Assembly: GCF_000020005.1 (NCBI RefSeq)
Contig: NC_010718.1
Coordinates: 1,245,001-1,309,000, forward strand
Direction: 5' to 3'
Source: Natranaerobius thermophilus JW/NM-WN-LF
Lineage (GTDB): Bacteria; Bacillota; Natranaerobiia; Natranaerobiales; Natranaerobiaceae
Length of the DNA: 64,000 bases
Part shown: positions 9,398 to 20,119 of the stretch, piece after piece
Layout of the letters: the number at the start of each line of letters is the position of its first letter
Position numbering within the stretch: the first letter of the stretch is position 1
Position numbers and translations under genes: made by a program
The notes under the pieces: generated by a model
Told to the model about the DNA's origin: nothing
What the model saw: the letters and a program-made list of their open reading frames with translations, nothing else
Database searches by the model: none

Positions 9398-11263
9398 ATG
9401 GGTAAAATAATTGGAATCGATCTGGGAACGACCAATTCATGTATGGCAGTAATGGAAGGTGGAGAAACCAGTATAATTACTAATGTTGAAGGTGATAGAA
9501 CTACCCCTTCCGTGGTAGCTTTCAAAGATGATGGTGAGCGCCTGGTTGGTCAGGTTGCTAAACGCCAAGCTATCACTAATCCTGATAGAACAATCGCTTC
9601 TATTAAACGGCATATGGGGACCAACCATACTGAAAACATAGATAGCAAAAAGTACACTCCTCAAGAAATCAGTGCTATGGTTCTTCAAAAACTTAAAAGA
9701 GATGCAGAAGAATACTTAGGAGAAGAAGTTAGCGAGGCTGTTATTACTGTTCCAGCATATTTTTCAGACAGTCAGAGACAGGCAACAAAGGATGCTGGGA
9801 AAATTGCAGGTTTAGAAGTAAAAAGAATTATTAACGAACCAACTGCAGCTTCTTTGGCATACGGTATAGATAAAGAGGAAGAAGATCAGACAATTTTAGT
9901 TTACGACTTAGGTGGAGGAACTTTTGATGTCTCCTTACTAGAACTGGGAGATGGAGTTTTTGAAGTTAAAGCTACTAGTGGGAATAACAAGCTAGGTGGA
10001 GATGATTTCGATCAGAGAATTGTGGATCACCTGGCAGAAGAATTTAAAAAAGAACATGGAGTTGACCTTAGAGAAGACAATATGAGTCTTCAAAGGCTTA
10101 AGGAAGCGGCAGAGAAAGCAAAAGTAGAATTGTCTAGTGTTTCTCAAACAAATATTAACTTACCCTTTATCACATCTACTGACGAAGGCCCAAAACACTT
10201 GAATATGGACTTGACTAGGGCTAAATTTGAAGAACTTACCAGTGACTTAGTTGATAAAACTATAGAGCCAATGAAGCAAGCCATGAAAGACGCTGGAGTT
10301 TCTGCTGGAGATATTAATAAAGTAATCTTAGTTGGAGGTTCTACACGAATTCCAGCTGTACAAAGAGAAGTTAAAAAAATTACCGGAAAAGATCCTTATA
10401 AAGGAATTAATCCCGATGAGGTTGTAGCTCGAGGAGCAGCTATTCAAGCAGGAGTTCTTAGTGGTGATGTCAAAGATGTATTATTATTGGATGTTACACC
10501 TCTATCTTTAGGAATTGAGACATTGGGTGGTGTATTCACCAAATTAATTGAAAGAAACACAACTATCCCTACAAGTAAGCAACAAGTCTTTTCAACTGCA
10601 GCAGATAATCAAACCAGTGTTGAAATTCATGTCTTGCAGGGCGAGCGTGAGATGGCAAAGGATAATAAATCCTTGGGTAAATTCATACTGGATGGTATAC
10701 CACCGGCTCCAAGGGGAGTACCTCAAATAGAGGTCACCTTTGACATTGATGCCAACGGAATTTTAAATGTAAGTGCTAAAGACAAAGGAACTGGTAAAGA
10801 GCAAAAAATTACAGTAGAACCTTCTAGTGGGTTATCTGAAGAAGATGTAGAAGAAATGGTTAAAGAAGCTCAAGAACATGAAGAAGAAGATAAGAAAAAA
10901 CGTGAAAAAATAGAAGCTCGTAACGAAGCTGATTCACTAGTCTATAATACTGAGAAGACCTTAAACGACTTGGGTGAACAAGTAGACGAATCTAAAAAGA
11001 AAGAAGTGGAAGATGCTATTCAGAAAGTTAAAGATGCCCTAGAAGAAGATGATCTTGATCAAATAAACTCGGCCAAGGAAGAACTAACTAACCACTTCCA
11101 CGAATTAAGCCAAAAGATATATCAAGATGCCCAGGCTCAAACGGGAGAAGCAGGTGCCGATGCAGCAGGAGATCCAGAAAGCCAGGGTCAAGAAGAGGAT
11201 GTAGTCGATGCTGACTATGAAGTTGACAATGAAGAAGACGACGATCAACAGCAAAAAGGCTAA
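9398..11263 (+). CDS. dnaK: chaperone DnaK (Hsp70)
   Basis: The 621-residue protein starts [20 protein letters not shown], the actin-like ATPase signature, and carries [17 protein letters not shown] and [14 protein letters not shown], followed by the substrate-binding beta domain and a helical lid ending in an acidic tail ([16 protein letters not shown]). Full length. AGGGAGG precedes the ATG. It works with the flanking GrpE and DnaJ in the same operon. Confidence 0.98.
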   Translation: MGKIIGIDLGTTNSCMAVMEGGETSIITNVEGDRTTPSVVAFKDDGERLVGQVAKRQAITNPDRTIASIKRHMGTNHTENIDSKKYTPQEISAMVLQKLKRDAEEYLGEEVSEAVITVPAYFSDSQRQATKDAGKIAGLEVKRIINEPTAASLAYGIDKEEEDQTILVYDLGGGTFDVSLLELGDGVFEVKATSGNNKLGGDDFDQRIVDHLAEEFKKEHGVDLREDNMSLQRLKEAAEKAKVELSSVSQTNINLPFITSTDEGPKHLNMDLTRAKFEELTSDLVDKTIEPMKQAMKDAGVSAGDINKVILVGGSTRIPAVQREVKKITGKDPYKGINPDEVVARGAAIQAGVLSGDVKDVLLLDVTPLSLGIETLGGVFTKLIERNTTIPTSKQQVFSTAADNQTSVEIHVLQGEREMAKDNKSLGKFILDGIPPAPRGVPQIEVTFDIDANGILNVSAKDKGTGKEQKITVEPSSGLSEEDVEEMVKEAQEHEEEDKKKREKIEARNEADSLVYNTEKTLNDLGEQVDESKKKEVEDAIQKVKDALEEDDLDQINSAKEELTNHFHELSQKIYQDAQAQTGEAGADAAGDPESQGQEEDVVDADYEVDNEEDDDQQQKG

Positions 11264-11299
11264 TAATTATAAATTTAATTGCACTAAAGGGTGATTGTA

Positions 11300-12442
11300 A
11301 TGGCAAAACGTGATTATTACGAAATTTTAGGTGTGGACCGAAATGCCAGTCAAAATGAAATAAAGAAAGCCTACCGAAAATTGGCGAGGAAATACCATCC
11401 TGATGTTAATCAAGATGATGAACAAGCAGAAGATAAATTTAAAGAAATTCAAGAGGCTTATGAAGTCCTCGGTGATGAACAAAAGCGTACACGCTATGAT
11501 CAATTCGGCCACGCCGGAGTCAATGGTGATGGGCACCAGCAATATGGTGGCTTTGGCGGCCAAGATTTTGGTGGTTTTGGTGGCTTTGAAGATATTTTTG
11601 ATGCCTTTTTTGGGGGCGGTTTTTCAGGCGGCGAAAGACGACGCCGCCCTCGTAAAGGTTCGGATTTAAGATATAAACTGGAAATTGAATTTGAAGAAGC
11701 TGTTTTCGGTGCTGAAAAGGAAGTTCGGATTCCACGGACAGAAAACTGTGAGAAATGTGATGGATCAGGAGCTAAACCAGGAACTCAACCGGAAACTTGT
11801 TCAGCTTGTAATGGTAGTGGCGAGATGCGCCAGGTCAAAGAAACTCCTTTTGGAAGGTTTGTTAATGTAGCTACTTGTAGTAGATGTGGTGGTGAAGGAA
11901 CTGTAATCAAAGAACACTGTCCTGAGTGTCAAGGAGAAGGTAAAGTCGTAAGACGTAGGAAGGTTAAGTTGAACATTCCTGAGGGAGTTGATAATGGTAC
12001 CAGATTGAGAGTAAGAGGGGAAGGCCAAGCTGGAACTTATGGTGGCCCCCCAGGTGACTTGTATGTAGATATTTCTGTTAAACCTCATGATACTTTTAAA
12101 CGTGATGGTACCACTGTTTATTCTGAAATAAATGTGAGTTTTGTTGAAGCTATTTTGGGAACTGAAATTGAAGTTCCTACTTTAGATGGCAAGTCAAAAT
12201 TAAAGATTCCCGCAGGCACACAACCGAAAACTGAGTTCACTTTAAAAGGAAAAGGAGTACCACATTTCAAACGAAAAGGACGAGGAGATCAAATCGTCAT
12301 AGTAAATGTAGATATTCCTAAAAAACTTACACAAAAGCAAAAACAACTTGTCAGAGAGTTGGCCTTATCTATGGGGAAAAACATCTCATCTGACGAAAGT
12401 TTTTTAAACAGGGTTAAAAAAGCCCTGGGAGGAAATGAATGA
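11300..12442 (+). CDS. dnaJ: chaperone DnaJ (Hsp40)
   Basis: A class I DnaJ: J domain with the HPD motif ([10 protein letters not shown], about 30-40), Gly/Phe-rich linker, four zinc-finger repeats ([32 protein letters not shown]) and the C-terminal client-binding domains. The ATG at 11300 is chosen because AAGGGTGAT lies at correct distance; the GTG at 11291 sits inside that SD. 380 residues. Confidence 0.97.
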   Translation: MAKRDYYEILGVDRNASQNEIKKAYRKLARKYHPDVNQDDEQAEDKFKEIQEAYEVLGDEQKRTRYDQFGHAGVNGDGHQQYGGFGGQDFGGFGGFEDIFDAFFGGGFSGGERRRRPRKGSDLRYKLEIEFEEAVFGAEKEVRIPRTENCEKCDGSGAKPGTQPETCSACNGSGEMRQVKETPFGRFVNVATCSRCGGEGTVIKEHCPECQGEGKVVRRRKVKLNIPEGVDNGTRLRVRGEGQAGTYGGPPGDLYVDISVKPHDTFKRDGTTVYSEINVSFVEAILGTEIEVPTLDGKSKLKIPAGTQPKTEFTLKGKGVPHFKRKGRGDQIVIVNVDIPKKLTQKQKQLVRELALSMGKNISSDESFLNRVKKALGGNE

Positions 12443-12470
12443 TTCCAAAATAATGAAAAGGGGCGAGAAC

Positions 12471-13409
12471 ATGAAGTGGGCCGAATTGACACTCACCACA
12501 GAGAGGGAAGCCATGGAAGCTGTTTCTAATTTATTTCACGAATCGGGAGCAGGTGGAGTTGTAATTAAAGATCCCAAAATAGTACCCCAATTAGATGAAG
12601 ATGAGTTATGGCAAGACCCACAAAAGTTAGAAAAACATGCGGAACACAGTTTGATTGACAGAGTATATGTTATGGCATATTTACCCTGGGATGAAGAACT
12701 ATCTAACAAACTAAGTACTATTAGAGAAAGAATCAGTGACATGGAGAATTATGGTTTGAATGTCTCTGCTAATGATCTCAATGTTAGTAAAGTAGATGAA
12801 GACGATTGGTCGGAAGCGTGGAAAGAGTACTATCAACCTGTAAACGTTAATGGAATTACTGTCCGGCCCACTTGGACTTCCCCGGATAATAATGAGCAAA
12901 CTACAATTTGGTTGGATCCAGGAATGGCTTTTGGGACGGGAACTCATCCCACTACTATTATGTGTATTTCCTTTTTAAAACAATATCTACAGGGAAATGA
13001 AAAAGTTATTGACTTAGGATGTGGTTCAGGGATTCTGTCAATAGCTGCTGCTAAGTTAGGAGTTGAAAAAGTTTTTGCTTATGATATTGATTCGGTAGCC
13101 TGTAGGGTAGCTGGTCAAAATGCTAACTTGAATGAAGTTAGAGATTTAATAGACATTAAACGGGGAGATGTTAAAAAACAAGTAGTTGAAGAAAAGGCAG
13201 ATGTAGTTGTCGGTAATTTGATTTCGGATATAATTATTTCTTTAGTACCAAATATAAAATATATGATGAAGGAAAATGCAATTTTCATTGGATCGGGTAT
13301 TGCTGTAAACAAAAAAGAAGCTGTTATTGATGAATTTAATAGTCATGGTATGGAAATTGTTGCAGAGGAAACCTCAGGGGAGTGGATAGCCCTGGTGGTT
13401 CGCAATTAG
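12471..13409 (+). CDS. prmA: ribosomal protein L11 methyltransferase
   Basis: PrmA trimethylates ribosomal protein L11. The product begins MKWAELTLTTEREA, then a variable N-terminal domain, the family motif WLDPGMAFGTGTHPTT and SAM motif I DLGCGSGILSIAA. Start at 12471 follows AAAAGGGGCG at six bases; an upstream ATG at 12435 overlapping the dnaJ stop would add 12 non-conserved residues. 312 residues, normal length. The dnaJ-prmA-rsmE order is common in Firmicutes. Confidence 0.95.
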   Translation: MKWAELTLTTEREAMEAVSNLFHESGAGGVVIKDPKIVPQLDEDELWQDPQKLEKHAEHSLIDRVYVMAYLPWDEELSNKLSTIRERISDMENYGLNVSANDLNVSKVDEDDWSEAWKEYYQPVNVNGITVRPTWTSPDNNEQTTIWLDPGMAFGTGTHPTTIMCISFLKQYLQGNEKVIDLGCGSGILSIAAAKLGVEKVFAYDIDSVACRVAGQNANLNEVRDLIDIKRGDVKKQVVEEKADVVVGNLISDIIISLVPNIKYMMKENAIFIGSGIAVNKKEAVIDEFNSHGMEIVAEETSGEWIALVVRN

Positions 13410-13416
13410 TGGTCAA

Positions 13417-14226
13417 ATACCAAGAATTTTTTTAGAAGAAAATTCATTAACTGAAGTTAGTGCAGGCCAGAAAATAACAGGTTCCCGAGAAGATTACCAC
13501 TATTTGACACGTGTGTTACGTTTGAAAATTGGTGATCGAGTAATTTTGCTAGATGGTAAAGGAGGAGCCTGTTTTAGTTTTATAAATAGATTAGGAGAAG
13601 GCCAAATTGAATTTGAATTAGAAGAACCATTAATTGATAATAAAGAAGCGCCTATACGAATAACCTTGGCCCAATCATTGATTAAAAAAGACAACTTTGA
13701 ATTTGTACTCCAAAAAGGTACCGAATTGGGAGCGACTGAATTTTATCCCCTGATAAGTCAACGTACAGAAGTGAATTTATTAAATAAATCAGACAAAAAA
13801 GTCTCCAAAAAGCTAACTCGCTGGCGAGAAATAGTTAAAAACGCTGCAGAGCAATGTCAGAGGCAAGTACTACCTCTAATTCATTACCCCGTCAATTTTG
13901 AAAAGTATCTAAAAAATAACAATGAGAATTCGAACAATAATGGTTCGAGATTAAAAATAATGTGTCATGAACAAGAAAACACCCCCTTAAAAAAGGTCCT
14001 GAAAACTATCGAGACTCCACCGTCTTCTGCTATAATATTGATAGGGCCAGAAGGGGGTTTTTCCCATAATGAAGTGGATTTAGCTCGGGAACAAGGTTTT
14101 TCTTCTGTGAGTATGGGTCCTAGAATACTAAGAGCTGAAACTGCAGGTATAGTTGCCGTCTCAGCAATTCTATACGAATTAGCAGATTTGGGAGGAACTG
14201 AGCAATGTCAGACGTACCAAGGGTGA
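13417..14226 (+). CDS. rsmE: 16S rRNA m3U1498 methyltransferase, anomalous start
   Basis: RsmE methylates U1498 of 16S rRNA. SPOUT-knot motifs are clear: IRITLAQSLIKKDNFEF, EPLIDNKEAP, IILIGPEGGFSHNEV and RILRAETAG. The conserved PUA-like N-terminus IPRIFLEENSLTEV is encoded from 13417, but there is no ATG, GTG or TTG in frame before the TTG at 13504, which would delete about 29 conserved residues. In-frame candidates are ATA 13417 or ATT 13405. Alternatively, a GTG overlapping the prmA stop (13409) would give MVKIPRIFL if one extra A were present near 13414-13417. True start is unresolved; the gene identity is firm. Confidence 0.88.
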   Translation: MPRIFLEENSLTEVSAGQKITGSREDYHYLTRVLRLKIGDRVILLDGKGGACFSFINRLGEGQIEFELEEPLIDNKEAPIRITLAQSLIKKDNFEFVLQKGTELGATEFYPLISQRTEVNLLNKSDKKVSKKLTRWREIVKNAAEQCQRQVLPLIHYPVNFEKYLKNNNENSNNNGSRLKIMCHEQENTPLKKVLKTIETPPSSAIILIGPEGGFSHNEVDLAREQGFSSVSMGPRILRAETAGIVAVSAILYELADLGGTEQCQTYQG

Positions 14227-15545
14227 AATTCATTACTTTTGGATGTAAAGTTAATCAGTATGATTCAGAAGCCCTGAAAGAATTATTCCAGGACAGGGGA
14301 TTTGAGATAAGTGATTGGAATCCTCAGGAATTGGATAATATTGATGTGGCTATTATTAACACATGTACAGTTACACATTTAGCCGATCGCAAGGCTCGAC
14401 AGCATATCAGAAAACTCAAGAGGCGAAACCCAAATTGTGTTATAGCGGTTACTGGCTGTTATCCTCAGACTGATCCTCAAACAGTTAAAGCTTTAGAAGG
14501 CGTGGATATTGTCCATGGAATTGAAGATAGATCAGGTTTAGTTGAACTGGTAGAGCAGGCTTTATCTAAGGAAAACATCTGGCAGGGAGCTATACATCTA
14601 CATGACTCAAGACCAAAGGGAGAATTTGAAAACTTAAAGATCAAAAACTTTAAAAAACATGATAGAACAAGACATTTCTTAAAAATACAAGAAGGTTGTG
14701 ACCAATTTTGTTCTTATTGTATTATCCCTTATGCCAGAGGACATTTGCGAAGTCGCCCGCCAGAAGATGTTATTTCTGAGATTAAACAGGCAGTTAGTAA
14801 TGGATTTAAAGAAATAGTACTAACAGGTATAAATCTAGGAGCTTATGGCCGTGAAAATTCAAATTTACCCAATTTGGCAACCTTGCTGGATAAAATCATT
14901 CACCTAAAGGGGGATTACAGAATAAGATTGAGCTCTTGTGAACCTCAAGAAATTACTATTGGGTTATTAGAGCTGGTTACTAATTCTGAAAAAATCTGTA
15001 AACATCTTCATATACCTCTCCAAAGTGGGGATAATGAAATTTTAAAAGCAATGAATAGAGATTATTCAAAAGAAGATTATAGAAAAATAGTCATGGCTGC
15101 TAGGGAAAAGTCTCCTTCCATAGCAATAACCACTGATATAATCGTAGGCTTTCCGGGTGAATCTGCGAATCACTTTCGAAATACTAAGGAATTTGTCAAA
15201 AAGATAGGTTTTTCTGATATTCATATTTTCCAATATTCACCGAGAAAAAATACACCAGCCCAAGAATTTTCAGACCAAGTGCATAGTAAAGAAAAAAAAG
15301 CTCGTAGCCAAGAATTAATTGAGATTTCTCGAGATCTTAGCAGAGTTTATCACGAACAGTTTATTGATAAAACTGTTCCTGTATTAGTTGAAAAACATGA
15401 AGAGGATGTTGCTTCTGGGGTCAGTGATACCTATTTAAAAGTAACATTCAATGTGGAATCCGAGATTAATTTATATAACAAAATTTGTCAGGTACAAATA
15501 AATAGTGCCGATGAAGAAATGGTTTATGGAGAATTACCTGAATAA
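14205..15545 (+). CDS. mtaB: tRNA t6A37 methylthiotransferase MtaB
   Basis: MtaB adds a methylthio group to t6A37 in tRNAs reading ANN codons. The 446-residue protein has the N-terminal UPF0004 domain with three cluster Cys (FGCKVNQYDSE, NTCTVTH, VTGCYPQ), the radical SAM motif CDQFCSYCIIPYARG (about 162-176), and a C-terminal TRAM-like region. It overlaps rsmE by 22 bases. Last gene of the heat-shock/modification operon. Confidence 0.93.
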   Translation: MSDVPRVKFITFGCKVNQYDSEALKELFQDRGFEISDWNPQELDNIDVAIINTCTVTHLADRKARQHIRKLKRRNPNCVIAVTGCYPQTDPQTVKALEGVDIVHGIEDRSGLVELVEQALSKENIWQGAIHLHDSRPKGEFENLKIKNFKKHDRTRHFLKIQEGCDQFCSYCIIPYARGHLRSRPPEDVISEIKQAVSNGFKEIVLTGINLGAYGRENSNLPNLATLLDKIIHLKGDYRIRLSSCEPQEITIGLLELVTNSEKICKHLHIPLQSGDNEILKAMNRDYSKEDYRKIVMAAREKSPSIAITTDIIVGFPGESANHFRNTKEFVKKIGFSDIHIFQYSPRKNTPAQEFSDQVHSKEKKARSQELIEISRDLSRVYHEQFIDKTVPVLVEKHEEDVASGVSDTYLKVTFNVESEINLYNKICQVQINSADEEMVYGELPE

Positions 15546-15594
15546 ACAGGTGGTTGATAAGCAGGGGCAGGTAAATTGAAATGAGTTAGTAATA

Positions 15595-15647
15595 AATCAC
15601 CTATCTTGGGCATAAGTTTAAGTGAGTATTGCTCAAGGTAGGTGATT
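15595..15647 (+). terminator. 17-bp hairpin covering the next gene's SD
   Basis: Arms 15595-15611 and 15631-15647 pair over 17 positions with only G-T wobble and one or two imperfect pairs, loop 19 bases, followed by TTTTG. It could terminate the mtaB operon. Its 3' arm contains the SD GGTAGGTG of the next gene, so it could also occlude translation. Confidence 0.55.
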
Positions 15648-16175
15648 TTGTTGAGTAAGGTGATAGTATTTGAGTTAAAACGTTTAATACCATTTATATT
15701 ATTACTTGTCTTGCTATCAGGTTTATCCCTTTATGATCAAATTACTCCGGAACCAAAGAAAACTGGGGTGTTAACAGAAAAGGTAGAGGGTGAACGAGCC
15801 TTGGAAGAGTTGGAGTTTTCTACAAAAGATGAAGGCTATCGTGTTGAGCCTGCTTCTTTTATAATTGTAGAAAGCAATAATGAGTGGGTACAAATTATTG
15901 AAGAAAAAGATTTAGGTCTGTCTCCTGATGCCTTTAATGAGCAAAGAGAAATAGGTGTATTTACTTTTCATTGTGAAATAGAACAAATACGATTACTTGA
16001 AGGAGACAATCAAAAACAAGTTGAAGTAATTGTAAGTCCTGAAAATGATTTTTATCATGTAGCTGTCATGGATCAAAAACAATTAGGAATTGGAGACACA
16101 GGTGCAGATCTAATAAATTGGCACTTTGTAGATGTTGATGGTGAAAGACTTTATCAAATCACTCAGGACCCTTAG
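15648..16175 (+). CDS. membrane-anchored protein of unknown function
   Basis: I do not recognise this protein of about 175 residues. It has a basic start and one hydrophobic segment near residues 10-28 (FILLLVLLSGLSLY), then a soluble, Glu-rich, probably extracytoplasmic domain predicted from its pattern to be mostly beta (VEVIVSPENDFYHVAVM). The start is one of GTG 15642, TTG 15648 or TTG 15651; GGTAGGTG favours the TTGs. It is a single gene after the mtaB operon and ends before a 245-base stretch in which I see no gene. Confidence 0.6.
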   Translation: MLSKVIVFELKRLIPFILLLVLLSGLSLYDQITPEPKKTGVLTEKVEGERALEELEFSTKDEGYRVEPASFIIVESNNEWVQIIEEKDLGLSPDAFNEQREIGVFTFHCEIEQIRLLEGDNQKQVEVIVSPENDFYHVAVMDQKQLGIGDTGADLINWHFVDVDGERLYQITQDP

Positions 16176-16419
16176 TTAATTAAAATCGGTTTTCGTGAGT
16201 TTCGTCAATATGTATAGATATTTTAATACTTGGAAAAATATAGATACAAACTATAACTTTATAGAATTAATTGTGCTTTATGCAGGAATTGTTAACTTAA
16301 AAAGCGAAATATTTAGCTACAAAGCATATAAGAAATTTAATTTATTTATTGATGTAAATTTTGTTCATGCTAGTAAGTATACTTTTTGTAAGGTTAAGAA
16401 GTAAGGGGGTGAACAGAGA

Positions 16420-16764
16420 GTGTCGGACTGCATATTCTGCAAAATAGCCAATAAAGAGATGGATAGTGAAATAGTATATGAGGATGAAAATATTATTGCA
16501 TTTAAAGATGTGAATCCTCAAGCACCAGTCCACTTGCTGATTATTCCCAAAAAGCATATTGAGTCAGTTATGGATTTTGAAGATAAAGATTCAGAACTTA
16601 TTTCAAAAATCTTTTTTGTAGCTCAAAAACTGGCTCAAGAGTTTGATGTTCATGAATCAGGTTTTAGAATTGTAAATAATTGCGGGAAAGAAGGTGGACA
16701 GACTGTTAACCATGTTCACTTTCATTTGTTAGGCAAACGCAGCTTGACCTGGCCACCAGGTTAA
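16420..16764 (+). CDS. HIT family protein (HinT-like hydrolase)
   Basis: A 114-residue histidine-triad protein: CIFCKIANKEMDSEIVYED at the N-terminus and the catalytic HVHFHLL triad (about 98-104). HinT-type enzymes hydrolyse adenosine phosphoramidates. The start is a GTG following AAGGGGGTGAACAG. B. subtilis keeps a related gene elsewhere; here it precedes rpsU and yqeY. Confidence 0.93.
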   Translation: MSDCIFCKIANKEMDSEIVYEDENIIAFKDVNPQAPVHLLIIPKKHIESVMDFEDKDSELISKIFFVAQKLAQEFDVHESGFRIVNNCGKEGGQTVNHVHFHLLGKRSLTWPPG

Positions 16765-16773
16765 AAAAGGATT

Positions 16774-16806
16774 ATCATTTATTTTACTTACATATAAATA
16801 AATGAT
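16774..16806. terminator. AT-only 11-bp hairpin between HIT gene and rpsU
   Basis: ATCATTTATTT (16774-16784) and AAATAAATGAT (16796-16806) are perfectly complementary with an 11-base loop. There is no T-run after it, so terminator function is doubtful; a protein-binding site is possible. Confidence 0.4.
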
Positions 16807-16857
16807 ATGATATTAAATGTATAGAATTGTTTGTTGTGAAAGAGGGGAGGGAAATAC

Positions 16858-17031
16858 GTGGCTGAGATTAAAGTTGGTAAAAACGAGACATTAGATAGCG
16901 CTTTGCGACGTTTTAAAAAACAATGCTCCAAAAGTGGTGTTTTAAGTGAAGCCAAAAAACGTAAACATTATGAAAAACCCAGTGAAAAGCGCAAACGAAA
17001 AGCTACTGAAAAGCGTAATAGCAGAAAATAA
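16858..17031 (+). CDS. rpsU: 30S ribosomal protein S21
   Basis: The 57-residue basic protein ([19 protein letters not shown], then [15 protein letters not shown]) is a typical S21 of the small ribosomal subunit. The start is GTG after GAGGGGAGGG. It is followed at 21 bases by yqeY, the conserved rpsU-yqeY pair of Firmicutes. Confidence 0.95.
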   Translation: MAEIKVGKNETLDSALRRFKKQCSKSGVLSEAKKRKHYEKPSEKRKRKATEKRNSRK

Positions 17032-17052
17032 GTACGGTAGGAGGAGTAAGAT

Positions 17053-17499
17053 ATGGGAATTGCTGATCAATTACAAGAAGATATGAAAAAAGCAATGAAA
17101 GAAAAAGATAAATTCCGCTTGTCAGTTATTAGAATGATGCGCTCTGAGATTAAGAATAGAGAAATTTCTCAATCAGAGTCGCTTTCGGAAGACGAAGCTA
17201 TAGAACTAATTGCTAAAGAAAAGAAAAAACGACAGGATTCTCTTGAAGAATATCAGCAAGCCGGTAAAACCGATGTAGTTGAGGATTTAAAACGAGAGAT
17301 AGAAATCTTGGACGAGTACCTTCCAGAACAATTATCTCAAGAAGAGCTGAAAAAAATTATTGAAGAGGCAATTTCCAATGTTAAGGCGGAATCTCCCAGT
17401 GATATGGGTGAAGTCATGAAAGAAGTTATGCCTAAAGTTAAAGGAAAAGCAGATGGTAAAATTGTTAATCAGTTGGTAAAAGAGTTATTAACAAGTTAA
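17053..17499 (+). CDS. yqeY: GatB/YqeY domain protein
   Basis: A 148-residue helical protein of the YqeY family, related to the C-terminal tRNA-binding domain of the amidotransferase GatB. Recognisable segments are DMKKAMKEKDKFRLSVIRM and the Glu-rich EYLPEQLSQEELKKII, ending with KADGKIVNQLVKELL. Its exact role is unknown. SD TAGGAGGAG. Followed by a strong terminator. Confidence 0.93.
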   Translation: MGIADQLQEDMKKAMKEKDKFRLSVIRMMRSEIKNREISQSESLSEDEAIELIAKEKKKRQDSLEEYQQAGKTDVVEDLKREIEILDEYLPEQLSQEELKKIIEEAISNVKAESPSDMGEVMKEVMPKVKGKADGKIVNQLVKELLTS

Positions 17500-17511
17500 T
17501 AGATGAAAATT

Positions 17512-17536
17512 AAAGGGCCGTAAGGCCCTTTTTTAT
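17512..17536 (+). terminator. terminator after yqeY
   Basis: AAAGGGCC-GTAA-GGCCCTTT hairpin followed by TTTTA. Confidence 0.9.
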
Positions 17537-17664
17537 TAGCACAAAGCCAAATAAACGTAAAAATGTTTGGAATTTAAAGTAAAATTGTCGTATAATGAGT
17601 ATAATAGCAAAAATTTTTTTTAGTCCTGGTTCTTGAGTGAATCTTCCGGAGGAAGGTGATTTTG

Positions 17665-19038
17665 GTGCGTAAAAACTTTAATATTTTCTGTTCATTCATA
17701 TGTGTTTTACTGATTTTCAGTGGTTTATTTATTCACTTTGAAGAGGTTCAGGCACAGTCATTAGCTGATACCGGAGAAAAAACTGTTTACCAAGTTCCTG
17801 TAGAAGGCAATATAGAACGAGGATTATCTGCCTTTTTGAACAGAGCTTTTGAAAGTGCCCAAGAAGAAAATGCAGATCTAATTGTTTTAGATATAAATAC
17901 TCCTGGAGGGGCATTAGATGCTTCTTTTGAGATTAAAGATTTAATAGTCAATGAAGAAATACCAGTTTATGCTTTTGTTAATTCCCAGGCAATATCAGCT
18001 GGTTCATACCTTGCCTTAGCTTCTGATGAAATTTACATGAGACCAACTGGTACCATGGGTGCTGCTGAAGCGCGTATGGGGACTGAAGTAGCCGATGAGA
18101 AAGTGATGAGTGTATGGGAAACGGAAATGAGAACTGTGGCCAAGGAAAGGGACCGTGATCCTGACATAGCTGCAGCCATGGTTCGGCGTGAAATGGAGAT
18201 AGAAGGTCTGGTATCAGAAAATCAACTATTAACTTTAAGTGCGGAAGAAGCCAAGGAACATGGTATGGCAGAAGGAATTGTAAATAATTACGACGAATTA
18301 CTGGAAAAAACCGGTTACGAAGGTGCAAATATAGTGGAATATCCCATGGAATGGGCTGAACGAATGGCTCGGTTTTTTACCTCACCTGCTGTGGCTTCAA
18401 TTTTATTAACTTTAGGAATGGCCGGACTTGTTATTGAACTATCTTCACCAGGATTAGGATTGCCTGGATTGGTTGGACTTCTATGTTTTGGGTTGTTCTT
18501 TGGAGGACATATCTTTGCAGGTTTGGCTGGTTATGAAGTACTGCTATTCTTTATAGTGGGAATAATTTTATTATTAATAGAAGCCATTGCTGCTGGGTTT
18601 GGTGTTATGGGGCTTGCAGGGATTGTATCATTCGGTTTTGCCATAGTAATATCGGCAGAAAGTACAGAACAAGGCTTAATGATGTTACTGTATAGTTTAC
18701 TGGGTACTATTATAGTTCTAGTGATTGCCTTTAGGTATTTTGTTAGAAGTAGATTTTGGGATAGAATTATATTAAACCATTCTGAAAGTAAAGACCAGGG
18801 TTATGTAGGTACGAATACTGAATATAAAAATTTAGTAGGTGAATCAGGTGTTACGGAAGGACCTTTAAGGCCGGCTGGAACAGCCCAAATCTCGGGTGAA
18901 AGAATAGATGTAATCAGTGAAGGGGGGTATATACCAGAAGGGACTCCTGTACAAGTGTCTAAAGTTGAAGGCTCAAGAGTGATTGTCAAAGAAATCAAAT
19001 CAGAAGAAAGTGATCAGAAGGAGGAGGATACTGAATGA
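17665..19038 (+). CDS. NfeD-like membrane-bound serine protease
   Basis: A ClpP-class/NfeD protein that usually works with the flotillin-like partner FloA, encoded immediately downstream. It has an N-terminal signal segment ([18 protein letters not shown]), the protease domain with IDTPGG-like [12 protein letters not shown] and [17 protein letters not shown], where the Ser of SAGS is the likely nucleophile, then four or five membrane helices (about 245-365) and a C-terminal OB-fold NfeD domain. Start is among GTG 17656, TTG 17662 and GTG 17665. Overlaps floA by 4 bases. Confidence 0.9.
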   Translation: MRKNFNIFCSFICVLLIFSGLFIHFEEVQAQSLADTGEKTVYQVPVEGNIERGLSAFLNRAFESAQEENADLIVLDINTPGGALDASFEIKDLIVNEEIPVYAFVNSQAISAGSYLALASDEIYMRPTGTMGAAEARMGTEVADEKVMSVWETEMRTVAKERDRDPDIAAAMVRREMEIEGLVSENQLLTLSAEEAKEHGMAEGIVNNYDELLEKTGYEGANIVEYPMEWAERMARFFTSPAVASILLTLGMAGLVIELSSPGLGLPGLVGLLCFGLFFGGHIFAGLAGYEVLLFFIVGIILLLIEAIAAGFGVMGLAGIVSFGFAIVISAESTEQGLMMLLYSLLGTIIVLVIAFRYFVRSRFWDRIILNHSESKDQGYVGTNTEYKNLVGESGVTEGPLRPAGTAQISGERIDVISEGGYIPEGTPVQVSKVEGSRVIVKEIKSEESDQKEEDTE

Positions 19039-20072
19039 TTGATGGTTCTCTCGTAACATTATTAATTCTAGTAGCGTTAGTAATCGTATTTTTATCGATC
19101 TTGTTTAGTTTTATCCCGATAGGATTATGGATTTCTGCACAAGCTGCTGGAGTAAAGATCGGTATATTTACTTTAGTAGGGATGCGGCTTAGAAGAGTAA
19201 TTCCGGCTCAGGTTGTAAAACCTTTAATCAAAGCAAACAAAGCTGGCTTAAATTTAAGTGTAAATAAATTAGAAGGACATTATCTTGCAGGTGGTAATGT
19301 AGACAGAGTAGTAAATGCGTTAATTGCTGCCCAGCGCGCTGAGATTCCCTTGGAATTTGAAAGGGCTTCAGCTATTGACCTGGCAGGCAGAGATGTGTTG
19401 CAAGCAGTTCAGATGAGTGTTAATCCTAAAGTGATTGAAACTCCGGTAGTAGCCGCTGTGGCTAAAGATGGAATTGAAGTTAAGGCAAAAGCCCGGGTTA
19501 CCGTTCGAGCAAATATTGATAGACTTGTTGGTGGTGCAGGTGAAGACACAATTATTGCACGTGTAGGTGAAGGTATAGTTACTACTATTGGTTCTTCTGA
19601 AAACCATAAAAAAGTTCTAGAAAACCCAGATAACATGTCCCATAATGTTTTAAATAAGGGATTAGATGCCGGTACAGCCTTTGAAATCTTGAGTATTGAT
19701 ATAGCCGACGTTGATGTGGGCAAAAATATTGGTGCTCAGTTACAAATGGATCAGGCTGATGCTGATAAGAGAATTGCTCAGGCCAAAGCAGAAGAACGTC
19801 GTGCAATGGCTATTGCTCATGAACAAGAAATGAGAGCAACGGTTCAAGAAAATCGAGCAAAAGTTGTAGAAGCCGAAGCTCAAGTACCCTTGGCCATGGC
19901 TGAGGCTCTTAGAGAAGGAAGACTAGGCGTAATGGATTATTATCAGATGAAAAACATTCAGGCGGATACTGATATGAGAAATTATATTTCTCAAGGAGAT
20001 CAATCTACTGACAGTGATACACCTAACTATCAAAGACCAGTAGATAATGGTGATGAAGATGACAACGAATAA
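19035..20072 (+). CDS. floA: flotillin-like protein FloA
   Basis: A 345-residue YqfA/FloA family protein with an N-terminal membrane segment ([21 protein letters not shown]), a PHB-like domain and a C-terminal helical region rich in Ala, Glu and Gln ([20 protein letters not shown]). These scaffold proteins organise membrane microdomains. SD AGGAGGAGG and a 4-base ATGA overlap with the nfeD-like gene show translational coupling. Confidence 0.95.
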   Translation: MIDGSLVTLLILVALVIVFLSILFSFIPIGLWISAQAAGVKIGIFTLVGMRLRRVIPAQVVKPLIKANKAGLNLSVNKLEGHYLAGGNVDRVVNALIAAQRAEIPLEFERASAIDLAGRDVLQAVQMSVNPKVIETPVVAAVAKDGIEVKAKARVTVRANIDRLVGGAGEDTIIARVGEGIVTTIGSSENHKKVLENPDNMSHNVLNKGLDAGTAFEILSIDIADVDVGKNIGAQLQMDQADADKRIAQAKAEERRAMAIAHEQEMRATVQENRAKVVEAEAQVPLAMAEALREGRLGVMDYYQMKNIQADTDMRNYISQGDQSTDSDTPNYQRPVDNGDEDDNE

Positions 20073-20119
20073 ACAATTCGACTTAGCAAGCATTTTGTTA
20101 CAAAAAAGGGGGCCTTGAG

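Noticed and set aside
16195-16404. 69-codon open frame between 15648 gene and HIT gene
   Set aside because: No SD, no recognisable motif, AT-rich random-like composition.
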